Source: Actibacterium mucosum KCTC 23349 (GTDB taxonomy: Bacteria; Pseudomonadota; Alphaproteobacteria; Rhodobacterales; Rhodobacteraceae). Taken from it: a stretch of DNA of 64,000 bases. The notes under the pieces are model-generated. The model was given only the letters and a program-made list of their open reading frames with translations. It did not search any database and was not told where the DNA came from. Positions 42,933-52,094 of this stretch are shown here, piece by piece. The position numbers and the translations under genes were made by a program. Every line of letters begins with the position of its first letter. The first letter of the stretch is position 1. The stretch lies in the NCBI RefSeq assembly GCF_000647975.1, contig NZ_JFKE01000002.1, positions 62,001 to 126,000 on the forward strand. Direction: 5' to 3'.

Positions 42933-44354
42933 TCAGTTCCCCGAAGTCAGGGCGTTGTTGGACCAGGTGCCGGTTTCCTCTTCGCCCGAGGCATAGCGCA
43001 TGGTGCCCTGGCCCTGGCGTTTACCGGCCACAAAGGTGCCTTCGTAGACATCGCCATTGGCGTAGGTGGCGGTGCCGGTGCCGTCGATCTCGCCCGCTTT
43101 CCAGCCGCCTTCATAGCTGAACCCGTCGGCCATCACGATCTTGCCCTCTCCTTCACGCTGGCCAGCGACGAACGCGCCCTCGTAGACCGAGCCATCGGCA
43201 TAGGTGGCAATGCCTTGCCCGTCACGCAGGCCGTTTTCCCAGTTTCCGGTGTAGGAATAGCCATCCGTGTAAGTCATGGTGCCTTGACCATGGTTCTTGG
43301 CGTTCTTGAAGCTGCCGGTATAGACCAGCCCGTTGGCATAGGTGGCCACGCCTGCGCCCTCGATCACGCCACCGGCCCACGCGCCTTCATAGGTCGAGCC
43401 GTCGGGATAGGTGATCTTGCCGGTGCCATCGGCCAGCCCGTCGCGGAACTGCCCTTGGTAGACCGACCCATCGGGATAGGTGACGCTGCCGTCGCCTTCG
43501 ATCCGGCCCGCGACCCAGTTGCCTTCGTATCGATAGCCATCGGTGCCGGTGAACGTGCCCGTCCCCTGACGTCGGTCGTTCTGAAACGCGCCTTCGTAGA
43601 CATCGCCATTGGCATAGGTCACCTTGCCCGCGCCGTGGCGTTCGCCGTTGACCAGCAGCCCCTCGTAAACATCGCCATTGGCTTGGGTCAGCCTGCCCAA
43701 CCCGTTGATCTGGCCGTCTTTCCACGCGCCGTCGTAAATCAGGCCGTCGGGCATGGTCAGCACGCCCTGACCTTCACGCAGGCCACCGCGCATTGCACCC
43801 TCGTATACGGCACCGTCGGGATAGGTGATGCGGCCTGCGCCTTCCTTGACGCCCTTGGCCCATGCGCCGTTATAGACATAGCCGTTGGGGCTGGTCATGA
43901 CGCCCTGTCCTTCATGCAGCGCGTCGGCAAAGCCGCCCTCGTACTTCACGCCATTGGCATAGATCGCAACCCCCTGGCCGGTGATCTTGCCGTCGACCCA
44001 GTCCCCCTCGTACGTGCCGCCATCGGCGAAGGTGATCTTGCCGAAACCCTCGGGCTTGCCCGCGGCAAAGTTACCTTCGTAGACCGACCCGTTGGGGAAG
44101 CGCGCAACGCCGGTGCCGCGAATCTCGCCATCGACCCATTCGCCGGAATACTCGTATCCCGACGGCAAACGGTAGGTCCCGCGGCCGCTTTGCTTGCCAT
44201 CGACAAACGTGCCTTCGTAGATCCCGCCATCTTCATACTGTTTCGTGACCACCTGCGTCGAATCCTGCGCCACGGCCATGCTTGCCGTGGTCAGTCCAAT
44301 CGCGGTTACAACAGCGCCAATTCGTTGCACGAAAGCCCCCTTTGCCTTTTCCAT
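42933..44354 (-). CDS. secreted MORN-repeat protein
   Basis: A 473-residue protein. ATG 44354 gives a signal peptide (GAVVTAIGLTTASMAVAQDS). From about residue 38 to 470 it is almost wholly built of 23-residue MORN units of the type G-x-x-Y-E-G-x-(F/W)-x-x-G-x-x-x-G-x-G-x-x-(T/R)-(Y/F)-x-(N/D)-G, roughly 18 in a row. MORN arrays form extended beta-hairpin platforms that bind lipids or proteins. The last repeat is followed by a short degenerate tail (SGEEETGTWSNNALTSGN). The next gene (nadE) is divergent. Specific function unknown. Confidence 0.9.
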   Translation of the reverse strand: MEKAKGAFVQRIGAVVTAIGLTTASMAVAQDSTQVVTKQYEDGGIYEGTFVDGKQSGRGTYRLPSGYEYSGEWVDGEIRGTGVARFPNGSVYEGNFAAGKPEGFGKITFADGGTYEGDWVDGKITGQGVAIYANGVKYEGGFADALHEGQGVMTSPNGYVYNGAWAKGVKEGAGRITYPDGAVYEGAMRGGLREGQGVLTMPDGLIYDGAWKDGQINGLGRLTQANGDVYEGLLVNGERHGAGKVTYANGDVYEGAFQNDRRQGTGTFTGTDGYRYEGNWVAGRIEGDGSVTYPDGSVYQGQFRDGLADGTGKITYPDGSTYEGAWAGGVIEGAGVATYANGLVYTGSFKNAKNHGQGTMTYTDGYSYTGNWENGLRDGQGIATYADGSVYEGAFVAGQREGEGKIVMADGFSYEGGWKAGEIDGTGTATYANGDVYEGTFVAGKRQGQGTMRYASGEEETGTWSNNALTSGN

Positions 44355-44491
44355 GCACCCCACAATGCCCCCGCCGGAGCGCCAGCGAAGCCTAGCCCCC
44401 CGACCGCACCCTGACAACGTTTTTCCCGCACAAGCGGCTTTCCCTCGCCACACGATCTGGTAAGACGACTGCAAAGACACGAGTGAGGCCA

Positions 44492-46153
44492 ATGCCCGAT
44501 ACCTTTCGCCTGACGCTTGCACAGCTGAACCCCGTCGTCGGGGACCTTGCCGCCAATATCGATCAAGCGCGCGATGCCTGGACTGTCGGCCGTGATGCCG
44601 GCGCTGATTTCGTGGCCCTGACCGAGATGTTTTCCACCGGTTACCAGGTGCAGGACCTGATCATGAAGCCGGCCTTCGTGGCGGATGCCATGGCCCGTAT
44701 CGAAGCCCTTGCCGCGGAATGTGCCGACGGTCCGGCATTGGGCATCGGTGGGCCGTATTGGGACGGCAATGACCTGTTCAACGCCTATTACGTGTTGCAG
44801 GGTGGCAAGATCACAGCGCGGGTTTTGAAGCAGAAACTGCCCAATGAAACCGTGTTTGACGAAGTGCGCCTTTATACGGCGGCCAACCCGCAAGGCCCTG
44901 TTTCCATTGGCCCCGTGCGCCTGGGCATTGCCATCTGCGAGGATGCCTGGCACGCCGAGGCCGTGTGTGAAACGCTGGCAGAAACCGGGTCGCAGATCAT
45001 TCTAGTGCCCAACGGATCGCCCTATTACCGCGAGAAGTTCGACGTGCGGATGAATCACATGGTCGCCCGTGTGGTCGAAACCGGGTTGCCGCTTGTGTAT
45101 CTGAACATGCTGGGCGGGCAGGACGACCAGGTGTTCGACGGCGGCACCTTCGCGTTGAACCCGGGCGGGGCGCTGGCATTGAAACTGCCCGTGTTTGAAC
45201 CCGCGATCACCCATTTGGATTTCGAGGATACCGATGATGGCTGGCGCGCCATTGCAGGCCCGATCGCAGACCACCCGGACGCGTGGGAGCAAGACTATGC
45301 CACCATGGTCATGGCCTTGCGCGATTATCTGCGCAAATCGGGATTCTCGAAGGTGTTGCTGGGACTGTCCGGCGGCATCGATTCCGCCATCGTTGCCACG
45401 ATTGCCGCCGATGCGATTGGCCCGCAAAACGTACGCTGCGTGATGCTGCCGTCGGAATATACCAGCCAGGCGTCGCTGGACGATGCCCAGGCCGTGGCCG
45501 ACGCGCTGGGCTGTACCTATGATTACGTGCCCATCGGCCCGTCGCGCGCCGCGGTCACCGAAACGCTGGCGCCGTTCTTTGATGGCCTGAAACCCGACAC
45601 AACCGAGGAAAACATTCAGTCCCGCCTGCGCGGCCTGCTGTTGATGGCAATGTCGAACAAGTTTGGCGAGATGCTGCTGACCACCGGCAACAAGTCCGAG
45701 GTCGCGGTGGGCTACGCCACCATCTATGGCGACATGTCGGGCGGCTATAACCCGATCAAGGACATGTACAAAACCCGCGTGTTTGAAACCTGCCGCTGGC
45801 GCAACGCCAATCACCGCGACTGGATGATGGGCCCGGCGGGCGCGGTGATCCCCGCCAATATCATCGACAAACCGCCCTCGGCCGAACTGCGCGCCGATCA
45901 GAAAGACGAAGACAGCCTGCCACCTTATGACGTGCTGGATGCCATCCTGACCGGGCTTGTAGATGACGAAAAATCGGTGGCCGACCTTGTGGCAGACGGG
46001 TTCGAACGGGCGACGGTTAAGCGTGTCGAACACCTGATTTACATCAGCGAATATAAACGCTTCCAATCCGCCCCCGGCGCGCGGCTGACCCGCCGCGCCT
46101 TCTGGCTGGACCGGCGCTATCCGATCGTGAACCGCTGGCGCGACGAAATCTGA
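44492..46153 (+). CDS. nadE: glutamine-dependent NAD+ synthase
   Basis: A 553-residue enzyme amidating nicotinic acid adenine dinucleotide. The N-terminal glutaminase domain (nitrilase fold, about 1-260) shows Glu in TEMFSTGY, Lys in LKQKLPN and Cys in AICEDAW. The synthetase domain has the PP-loop LGLSGGIDSAIVATIAAD (about 285-302) and TGNKSEVAVGYATIYGDMSG. ATG 44492 (MPDTFRL) is preferred to a GTG three codons earlier because other NadE proteins begin here. Confidence 0.96.
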   Translation: MPDTFRLTLAQLNPVVGDLAANIDQARDAWTVGRDAGADFVALTEMFSTGYQVQDLIMKPAFVADAMARIEALAAECADGPALGIGGPYWDGNDLFNAYYVLQGGKITARVLKQKLPNETVFDEVRLYTAANPQGPVSIGPVRLGIAICEDAWHAEAVCETLAETGSQIILVPNGSPYYREKFDVRMNHMVARVVETGLPLVYLNMLGGQDDQVFDGGTFALNPGGALALKLPVFEPAITHLDFEDTDDGWRAIAGPIADHPDAWEQDYATMVMALRDYLRKSGFSKVLLGLSGGIDSAIVATIAADAIGPQNVRCVMLPSEYTSQASLDDAQAVADALGCTYDYVPIGPSRAAVTETLAPFFDGLKPDTTEENIQSRLRGLLLMAMSNKFGEMLLTTGNKSEVAVGYATIYGDMSGGYNPIKDMYKTRVFETCRWRNANHRDWMMGPAGAVIPANIIDKPPSAELRADQKDEDSLPPYDVLDAILTGLVDDEKSVADLVADGFERATVKRVEHLIYISEYKRFQSAPGARLTRRAFWLDRRYPIVNRWRDEI

Positions 46154-46226
46154 AAAAGCCGGTTGTCCTCAAGTGAACTTGAGGAAGTAGGGTGCCCTCG
46201 AATCAAACATTCGAAGGAGAATCCCT

Positions 46227-46607
46227 ATGTCCGAACCTTTCGTGGAACACGTCAATGTCACCGTGTCCGATCCGGCCCGCACCGCACAAATGCTGCACGA
46301 CATCTTTGGCTGGAAAACCCGCTGGCAGGGCGAGGCCAAGGACAACGGCGTCACCTACCACGTGGGCGGCGATCACAGCTATGTGGCCGTCTATTCCAAA
46401 GGCGGCACCGAAACCGCCCATGGCAGCTATGCCAAGGTCGGCGGGCTGAACCATATCGGCGTGGTGGTCGATGACCTCGACGCGGTCGAGGCGCGGGTCA
46501 AAGCCGCCGGTTTCACCCCGCATATGCATGCCGATTACGAACCCGGCCGGCGCTTCTATTTCGACGACCATGACGGCATCGAAATCGAGGTGGTCAGCTA
46601 CACCTGA
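46227..46607 (+). CDS. VOC-family (glyoxalase/dioxygenase-like) protein
   Basis: A 126-residue two-module VOC fold: VEHVNVTVSDPARTAQML and VGGLNHIGVVVDDLDAVEARVK, with metal-ligand candidates H (EHVNV), H (NHIG) and E (IEIEVVSY). GGAGA lies 7-11 bp upstream of the ATG. Substrate not deducible; it follows nadE by 73 bp. Confidence 0.85.
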   Translation: MSEPFVEHVNVTVSDPARTAQMLHDIFGWKTRWQGEAKDNGVTYHVGGDHSYVAVYSKGGTETAHGSYAKVGGLNHIGVVVDDLDAVEARVKAAGFTPHMHADYEPGRRFYFDDHDGIEIEVVSYT

Positions 46608-46658
46608 TTGCACCGAATCCACGGGCGTGGCAGCCTGCCCACGCAGGAGGCCGCGCCC

Positions 46659-47087
46659 ATGACCACCAACAAAACCATGCCCACGCCGGTCCTCCCGGCC
46701 GATTTCCTGAATGCCGTCGATCACCCCCGACGCCGCGCCGACGGGCTCACGCTAGACCAGATATTTCGCGAAGAAACCGGGTTCACGCCGGTCATGTGGG
46801 GGCCGTCCATCGTCGGTTACGGACGATACCATTATGTCTATGACAGCGGGCGCCAGGGTGATTTCCTTGCCACGGGTTTTTCACCGCGCAAAAGCAACCT
46901 GTCGATCTACATCATGCCCGGCTATGCCGATTTCGGTGATATCCTGACCCGCCTCGGCAAACACAAGATCGGGAAATCCTGCCTCTATATCAACACGCTG
47001 GACGATGTGGATGCCGACGTGCTGCGCGAGTTGATCCGCGCCGGCCTTGCCGATCTCGCCACCCGCTGGACGATCCACCCAACCTGA
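46659..47087 (+). CDS. DUF1801 protein
   Basis: A 142-residue soluble protein: LTLDQIFREETGFTPVMWGP, YGRYHYVYDSGRQGDFLATG, FSPRKSNLSIYIMPGYADF and the Lys-Ser-Cys-Leu-Tyr block GKSCLYINTLDDVD match DUF1801. ATG 46659 follows AGGAGG by 9 bp; the frame is open 17 codons upstream without family support. Function unknown. Confidence 0.85.
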   Translation: MTTNKTMPTPVLPADFLNAVDHPRRRADGLTLDQIFREETGFTPVMWGPSIVGYGRYHYVYDSGRQGDFLATGFSPRKSNLSIYIMPGYADFGDILTRLGKHKIGKSCLYINTLDDVDADVLRELIRAGLADLATRWTIHPT

Positions 47088-47142
47088 CCACATGCGCCCA
47101 CCCGAGGGGGGCGGGGCGCAAGCCCCACCCCCGAGATATGTC

Positions 47143-47165
47143 TTGCGCCGCAAGGCGCGCCTTTT
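47143..47165 (+). terminator. terminator after the DUF1801 gene
   Basis: GCGCC-gcaa-GGCGC at 47145-47158 is followed by GCCTTTT, giving a small stem with a short T-run. A second GC-rich hairpin (GGGGG-C-GGGGC / GCCCC-A-CCCCC, 47107-47132) lies just before. Both lie between convergent genes and may serve both strands. Confidence 0.6.
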
Positions 47166-47170
47166 GACAG

Positions 47171-48091
47171 TCAGCCCAGCATCATCTGGTAAGACGCCGG
47201 CACGTAACGGAACCCGTCTTCGCGCGTCTCCACATAGCCCAGGCCGGGGAACGGCATGTGATAGCCGATAAACGGCAGTTTATCCGCCGCCAACATCCCC
47301 AAAATCCGCCGCCGTGTCGCAGCCGCCGCCGGTTTGTCCATATCGAACCGCATCTCCCAATCCGGATAGGCCAGCGACCAGACATAATGGTTGGTGAAGT
47401 CCCCGCCGATCATCAGCGCCTTGCCCTCGCTTTCCAACATATAGGTCATATGCCCTGGCGTGTGACCGGACGCATCCATTGCGGTGATCCCGCTGGCGAC
47501 GGCGCCTCCGTCCGACAGCATAGTTGTCTTCTCGGCCAGCGGCTTGACCTTGCCGTCAAACGTCCCGTTTTCCGCCCCGGCCCAGAAATCAAACTCGGTC
47601 GCACCGGTATAGATCGCGGCATTGGCAAAGGTCTCACCCGAATCGCCGGACAGCCCACCCACATGGTCGCCATGCATGTGGGTGATCACCACCTTGTCGA
47701 CCTGCTCGGGCGCATACCCTGCCGCCGTCACCGCCGCGACAATCGCGTCGGCGTCTAACCCGGTGTCAAAAAGGACAAGTTCGTTCCCGGTGTTCACGAT
47801 GGTGGGCGTGAAGAAAAACTGCAGCGTGTCAACCGGCAGGAAATTGGCATCCGAAACCGCCTTGAATTCGGCCGCATCCACATCCATGCCAAAGTAGTTC
47901 TGCGCGTCTTTGGCTGTGCTGCTGGCAGCCAGCAGAGTGGTCACCTCGAACCCGCCCAGTTTGAAGCGATTGAAAAGGGGCTGACCCGCGCCCAGCATCG
48001 GGGCGGCGGCCTGACCTTGAGTTGCACTCAGCGCAAATGGCGCGGCGGCACCGGCGGCCAGAACCGCGCGGCGGGATAGGGGCAAAGACAT
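47171..48091 (-). CDS. MBL-fold metallo-hydrolase, Tat-exported
   Basis: A 306-residue protein with an SRRAVLAAGAAAPFALSA Tat-type signal, then a metallo-beta-lactamase fold: THMHGDHVGG (HxHxDH), a later DASGHTPGHMTY His and GGDFTNHY-like Asp and His. The build resembles periplasmic quorum-lactonase or MBL hydrolases of unknown substrate. Convergent with the DUF1801 gene. Confidence 0.88.
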   Translation of the reverse strand: MSLPLSRRAVLAAGAAAPFALSATQGQAAAPMLGAGQPLFNRFKLGGFEVTTLLAASSTAKDAQNYFGMDVDAAEFKAVSDANFLPVDTLQFFFTPTIVNTGNELVLFDTGLDADAIVAAVTAAGYAPEQVDKVVITHMHGDHVGGLSGDSGETFANAAIYTGATEFDFWAGAENGTFDGKVKPLAEKTTMLSDGGAVASGITAMDASGHTPGHMTYMLESEGKALMIGGDFTNHYVWSLAYPDWEMRFDMDKPAAAATRRRILGMLAADKLPFIGYHMPFPGLGYVETREDGFRYVPASYQMMLG

Positions 48092-48234
48092 TAAACTTCT
48101 CCGTGTGGGAACCTCGATAGTTTAAACAATAGCTGCAAATTTCTAACGGATGCCTCAAAGCCGCGTGAGCATTGCCCATTGGCCTTTTGTTGCCATTTGT
48201 CTATGAGGGGCCGATCTCGAATAAGGCTCGATTC

Positions 48235-49557
48235 ATGACTGTCACCCGTTTCGCCCCGTCGCCCACCGGTTACCTGCATATTGGCAACCTGCGCACGGCG
48301 CTGTTCAACTACCTGATCACCCGCAAAGCGGGCGGTACGTTTATCCTGCGTCTCGATGACACCGACCCAGAGCGGTCCAAGCAGGAATATGTGGACGGCA
48401 TTCGCGAAGATCTGGAATGGCTGGGCATCACGTGGGACCGCGAAGAGCGTCAGTCGGCGCGCCTGGATCGCTATGCCGAAACCGCGGATAAACTACGTGA
48501 AATCAATCGGTTCTATGAATGTTTTGAGACACCGACCGAGCTTGACCTGAAGCGCAAAAAGCAGCTGAACATGGGCAAGCCGCCGGTCTATGACCGTGCC
48601 GCGCTGAACCTGTCCGAGGACGACAAAGCATCCCTGCGCGCCGACCGCAACGGCCATTGGCGGTTTTTGCTGGATCATCAGCGCATTGAATGGACCGATG
48701 GTGTGCTGGGCGATATTTCGATTGACGCCGCCAGCGTGTCCGACCCGGTGCTGATCCGCGGCGACGGGCAGGTTTTGTACACGTTGGCCTCGGTTGTGGA
48801 CGACACCGATATGGGCGTGACCCATGTGGTGCGCGGCTCGGACCATGTGACCAACACCGCCACACAGATCCAGATGATTCAGGCCATTGGTGGGCAAGTC
48901 CCTGAATTCGCTCACCATTCCCTGCTGACCGGCCCGCAGGGCGAGGCGCTGTCGAAACGTCTGGGCACCCTCAGCCTGCGCGATCTGCGCGAACAAGGGG
49001 TAGAGCCGATGGCGCTGCTCAGCCTGCTGGCGCGGCTGGGGTCTAGCCAGCCGGTGGAACTGCGCGCCTCGATGGATGAGCTGGTTGAAGGCTTTGATAT
49101 CAATCACTTCGGGGCCGCCCCAACCAAGTTCGACGCGCAGGACCTGTTCCCGCTGACAGCCAATTACCTGCAAGGTCAGCCGCTGTCCTATGTCGCCGAT
49201 CAGGTGGCCGAACTGGGCGTGCCGGCCGGGCTGGCCGAGGGGTTCTGGACGGTGGTGCGCGACAACATCACAACCAAGGGCGACATGGCTGAATGGTGGG
49301 CCCTGTTCCGCGATGGTGCGACGCCTCTAGTGGAAGATGATGACGTGAACTTTGTTCAACAAGCCTTTGATATGCTTGGAGAACCGCCTTATGCGACAGA
49401 TACGTGGTCAACCTGGACAAGCGCGGTGAAAGAAGCCACTGGCCGCAAGGGCAAGGGCCTGTTCATGCCCCTGCGCAAAGCCGTCACCGGCCGCCAGCGG
49501 GGCCCCGAAATGGCCGATGTCATGCCGTTGTTGCAGGTGAAGCCCAAACTCTCCTGA
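48235..49557 (+). CDS. gltX: glutamyl-tRNA synthetase
   Basis: A 440-residue class I synthetase. HIGH motif YLHIGNLRTALFNY is at about 18-31. The KMSKS-equivalent reads GEALSKRLGTLSLRDL (Ala in place of Lys-Leu before Ser-Lys). ATG 48235 (MTVTRFAPSPTGY) is chosen; 21 codons upstream have no family match. The length is short for GluRS (about 470-490), as in the second gltX copy seen in many alphaproteobacteria. Confidence 0.95.
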   Translation: MTVTRFAPSPTGYLHIGNLRTALFNYLITRKAGGTFILRLDDTDPERSKQEYVDGIREDLEWLGITWDREERQSARLDRYAETADKLREINRFYECFETPTELDLKRKKQLNMGKPPVYDRAALNLSEDDKASLRADRNGHWRFLLDHQRIEWTDGVLGDISIDAASVSDPVLIRGDGQVLYTLASVVDDTDMGVTHVVRGSDHVTNTATQIQMIQAIGGQVPEFAHHSLLTGPQGEALSKRLGTLSLRDLREQGVEPMALLSLLARLGSSQPVELRASMDELVEGFDINHFGAAPTKFDAQDLFPLTANYLQGQPLSYVADQVAELGVPAGLAEGFWTVVRDNITTKGDMAEWWALFRDGATPLVEDDDVNFVQQAFDMLGEPPYATDTWSTWTSAVKEATGRKGKGLFMPLRKAVTGRQRGPEMADVMPLLQVKPKLS

Positions 49558-49637
49558 CTTGGAGCAAGCGCACCACGCATAGGTTGTAGGACGAATTTTT
49601 CCTTCAGCCTATTGTAACATGCGCGTGAGCTCCTATA

Positions 49638-49660
49638 TTTGGTATACCGCAGTATACAAA
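49638..49660. promoter_or_regulatory. GntR-type palindrome upstream of the yqiJ-yqiK pair
   Basis: TTTGGTATAC-cgca-GTATACAAA: two GTATAC palindromes spaced by four bases, 17 bp before the yqiJ-like start. GTATAC-centred palindromes are the preferred core of GntR-family regulators. The position could block initiation. Confidence 0.5.
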
Positions 49661-49676
49661 AATAGAAGGGGGAGGG

Positions 49677-50390
49677 ATGACCGACCTTATGCTCGACGCC
49701 ACGCAGGCGCCGTTCTTGGTTGCGCTTGGATTGTTGTTTGGCCTGTTGGCCTTGGAAATTTTACTTTCGTTGCTTGGGCTTACCTTGCTGGGCGGCGAGG
49801 GTGACGTAGATTTGGAACTGGATGTCGATGCACCCGATCTGGGTGATTTTGACATCTCGCTGGACGGCGCTGATATCGCCGATCTGGAACTGGCCGAGTT
49901 TGAGGCCGAGATTCCCGAAACACCAGAACCGGCCGGAATGGCTTCGGTAATGGGATTAGGGAAGATGCCCGCCATGATCTGGCTGGCGGCCGTTTTGCTG
50001 GGATTTGGCGTGTCAGGCCTGGCGTTGCAATCAGCCATAAATGCGGCCTTTGGCGCGGCGTTGCCCGCCGGTCTTGCCGTATTCCCGGCAGGGGCCGCGG
50101 GCCTGTGGTTTGCCCGATCCTTTGGTGGGCTCTTTGCCCGGCTGCTGCCCAAAACCGAAACCACCGCACAGACCCAGCATCAGCTGGGCCGCCAGCGGGG
50201 TGTGATCACGCAAGGCAACGCCAAAACCGGCAGCCCCGCCGAGGTACGCGTGATCGATCGGCACGGCAACATGCACTACCTGCGGGCCGAACCCCTGAAG
50301 CCCGAGGATACCATTGCGCAGGGCACCGACGTGCTGGTCCTGCGTCGCCGCAGCGACGGGCGCTTCCTGCTTGTCGCACTTTCTGACTAA
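49677..50390 (+). CDS. yqiJ: YqiJ-family membrane protein (OB-fold)
   Basis: A 237-residue protein: one helix (11-38), an Asp/Glu-rich cytosolic loop (43-85), a helix pair (about 97-150), then a C-terminal OB-fold-like domain (KTGSPAEVRVIDRHGNMHYL to LVLRRRSDGRFLLVAL). This is the YqiJ arrangement, and a flotillin follows 30 bp later as in the yqiJ-yqiK operon. Probably assists flotillin in membrane microdomains. Confidence 0.85.
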   Translation: MTDLMLDATQAPFLVALGLLFGLLALEILLSLLGLTLLGGEGDVDLELDVDAPDLGDFDISLDGADIADLELAEFEAEIPETPEPAGMASVMGLGKMPAMIWLAAVLLGFGVSGLALQSAINAAFGAALPAGLAVFPAGAAGLWFARSFGGLFARLLPKTETTAQTQHQLGRQRGVITQGNAKTGSPAEVRVIDRHGNMHYLRAEPLKPEDTIAQGTDVLVLRRRSDGRFLLVALSD

Positions 50391-50420
50391 CCCGAAACCT
50401 ACACTTTAAAAGGAGAAGCC

Positions 50421-52034
50421 ATGTCTTTGACAATGCTTGTAATAATTGTGTGCGCTGTAATCGCGTTTCTCGTCTTTATTGGTCTGGTTCTGGGCCGACT
50501 ATACCGCCGCGCCACCCGCGAGGTGAGCCTGGTGAAAACCGGCGCCGGTGGCAAACGCGTCATCATGGATGGCGGGTCGATCATTGTGCCGTTGCTGCAT
50601 GAGGTCAGCCCGGTGAACATGAAAACCCTGCGTCTCGAGGTGCAGCGCGATGCCGATGGCGCGCTGATCACCAAAGACCGGATGCGCGTGGATGTGGGCG
50701 TGGAATTCTATGTCTCGGTCAACGCCACCGAAGAAGGCATCGCACGTGCCGCTCAGACGCTGGGCGACCGGACGTTCTATGTCGATCAACTGCGCGAGAT
50801 GATCGAAGGCAAGCTGGTGGATGGCCTGCGCGCCGTTGCCGCGCAGATGACGATGGACGAACTGCATGAAAACCGCTCGGACTTTGTACAAGAGGTGCAG
50901 AACACGGTGTCCGAGGACCTGCTGAAAAATGGGTTGGAGCTGGAATCGGTCTCGCTGACCGCGCTGGACCAGACCCCGTTTGAAGCGCTTGACGAGAACA
51001 ACGCCTTTAACGCCGTCGGGATGCGCAAGCTGGCCGAGGTGATTGCGACTTCGAAGAAAGAGCGCGCGCAGATTGATGCGGATGCCGAAGTATCGGTGCG
51101 CCGCGCCGCGATGGAGGCGGAACGCCTGAAGCTGAGCATTCAGCGCGACGAGGAAGAGGCAAAGATTGCCCAGGTGCAGGAGGTTGAGACCCTGCGCGCT
51201 GCGCAGGAGGCCGAGATTGCCAAGCGTCGCGAAGAAGCCGAGCAAGCGACCCAGCGCGCCCGGATCGTCCGCGAGGAAAGCATTCGGTCTGCCGAGATCG
51301 CCAAGGATCGCGATTTGAAAGTTGCCGAGCAGGAGCGTCAGGTGATCATCGCCCAGAAATCCGAGGAGGAAAGCCGCGCGCGCGCATCCGCAGACATCGC
51401 GCGGGCAGAGGCCACCAAGGCAACCGAGGCGGTGGAAACCGCACGCTCGGTGGCCGAAGCCGAACGGGCCAAGCAGATTGCGCTGATCGAAGCGGCGCGC
51501 GAGGCCGAACGTGAAGCCACCCGTATCCGACTGGCCGCGCAGGCCGAAAAGGACGCTGCCGCCGACCGCGCCGAAGCCCGCCGCGAGGAGGCGCAGGCCG
51601 AGGCCGACGCGCTGAACATCCGGGCCGAGGCCAAGAAGAACGACATGCTGGCCGAAGCAAAGGGTCGTGAGGCGATTGTCGAGGCGGAAAACGCGCTGTC
51701 GCAGCAGATCGTCGAGATGAAGGTGGCGCTGGCACGATTGGAGGCGATGCCGGGCATTGTCGCCGAGATGGTGAAGCCAGCCGAAAAGATCGACTCGATC
51801 AAGATCCACCAGGTCTCGGGCCTGAGCGGCTCGGGCAGCGGGGCCGGGGTGCAGGCAGGTGGCGACAAGCCGGTGGTGAACCAGGCGCTGGATTCGATCA
51901 TGGGCATGGCCGTGCAAATGCCTGCGTTGAAGAAGCTGGGGGAAGAGCTGGGCCTGTCGGTCGAAGATGGCGTGTCCGGCGTGATCGACAGCGTTGATCC
52001 GGCGGACGACACCAAAGCCCCAACCGAGCACTAA
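50421..52034 (+). CDS. yqiK: flotillin / YqiK family protein
   Basis: A 537-residue flotillin: short N-terminal helix (7-27), prohibitin-homology domain (about 40-210, LVKTGAGGKRVIMDGGSIIV, NMKTLRLEVQRDADGALITK), then a long Glu/Ala/Arg coiled coil (about 215-440) and a C-terminal Gly-rich linker (LSGSGSGAGVQAGGD). Flotillins scaffold membrane microdomains. The gene ends 7 bp before a strong terminator. Confidence 0.93.
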   Translation: MSLTMLVIIVCAVIAFLVFIGLVLGRLYRRATREVSLVKTGAGGKRVIMDGGSIIVPLLHEVSPVNMKTLRLEVQRDADGALITKDRMRVDVGVEFYVSVNATEEGIARAAQTLGDRTFYVDQLREMIEGKLVDGLRAVAAQMTMDELHENRSDFVQEVQNTVSEDLLKNGLELESVSLTALDQTPFEALDENNAFNAVGMRKLAEVIATSKKERAQIDADAEVSVRRAAMEAERLKLSIQRDEEEAKIAQVQEVETLRAAQEAEIAKRREEAEQATQRARIVREESIRSAEIAKDRDLKVAEQERQVIIAQKSEEESRARASADIARAEATKATEAVETARSVAEAERAKQIALIEAAREAEREATRIRLAAQAEKDAAADRAEARREEAQAEADALNIRAEAKKNDMLAEAKGREAIVEAENALSQQIVEMKVALARLEAMPGIVAEMVKPAEKIDSIKIHQVSGLSGSGSGAGVQAGGDKPVVNQALDSIMGMAVQMPALKKLGEELGLSVEDGVSGVIDSVDPADDTKAPTEH

Positions 52035-52040
52035 ACGACA

Positions 52041-52069
52041 AAGGCCCCCGAACCTCGGGGGCCTTTTTT
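52041..52069 (+). terminator. intrinsic terminator after the flotillin gene
   Basis: AAGGCCCCCGA / TCGGGGGCCTT with a 3-base loop (ACC) and T6 after the stem: a textbook hairpin. Confidence 0.95.
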
Positions 52070-52094
52070 CTGGCCTTTTGGAGCGCTCTTGGAC

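Noticed and set aside
42933-44354. Regular DNA repeats that could suggest a CRISPR array
   Set aside because: The period is 69 bp and coding (MORN repeats); there are no unique spacers between identical repeats.
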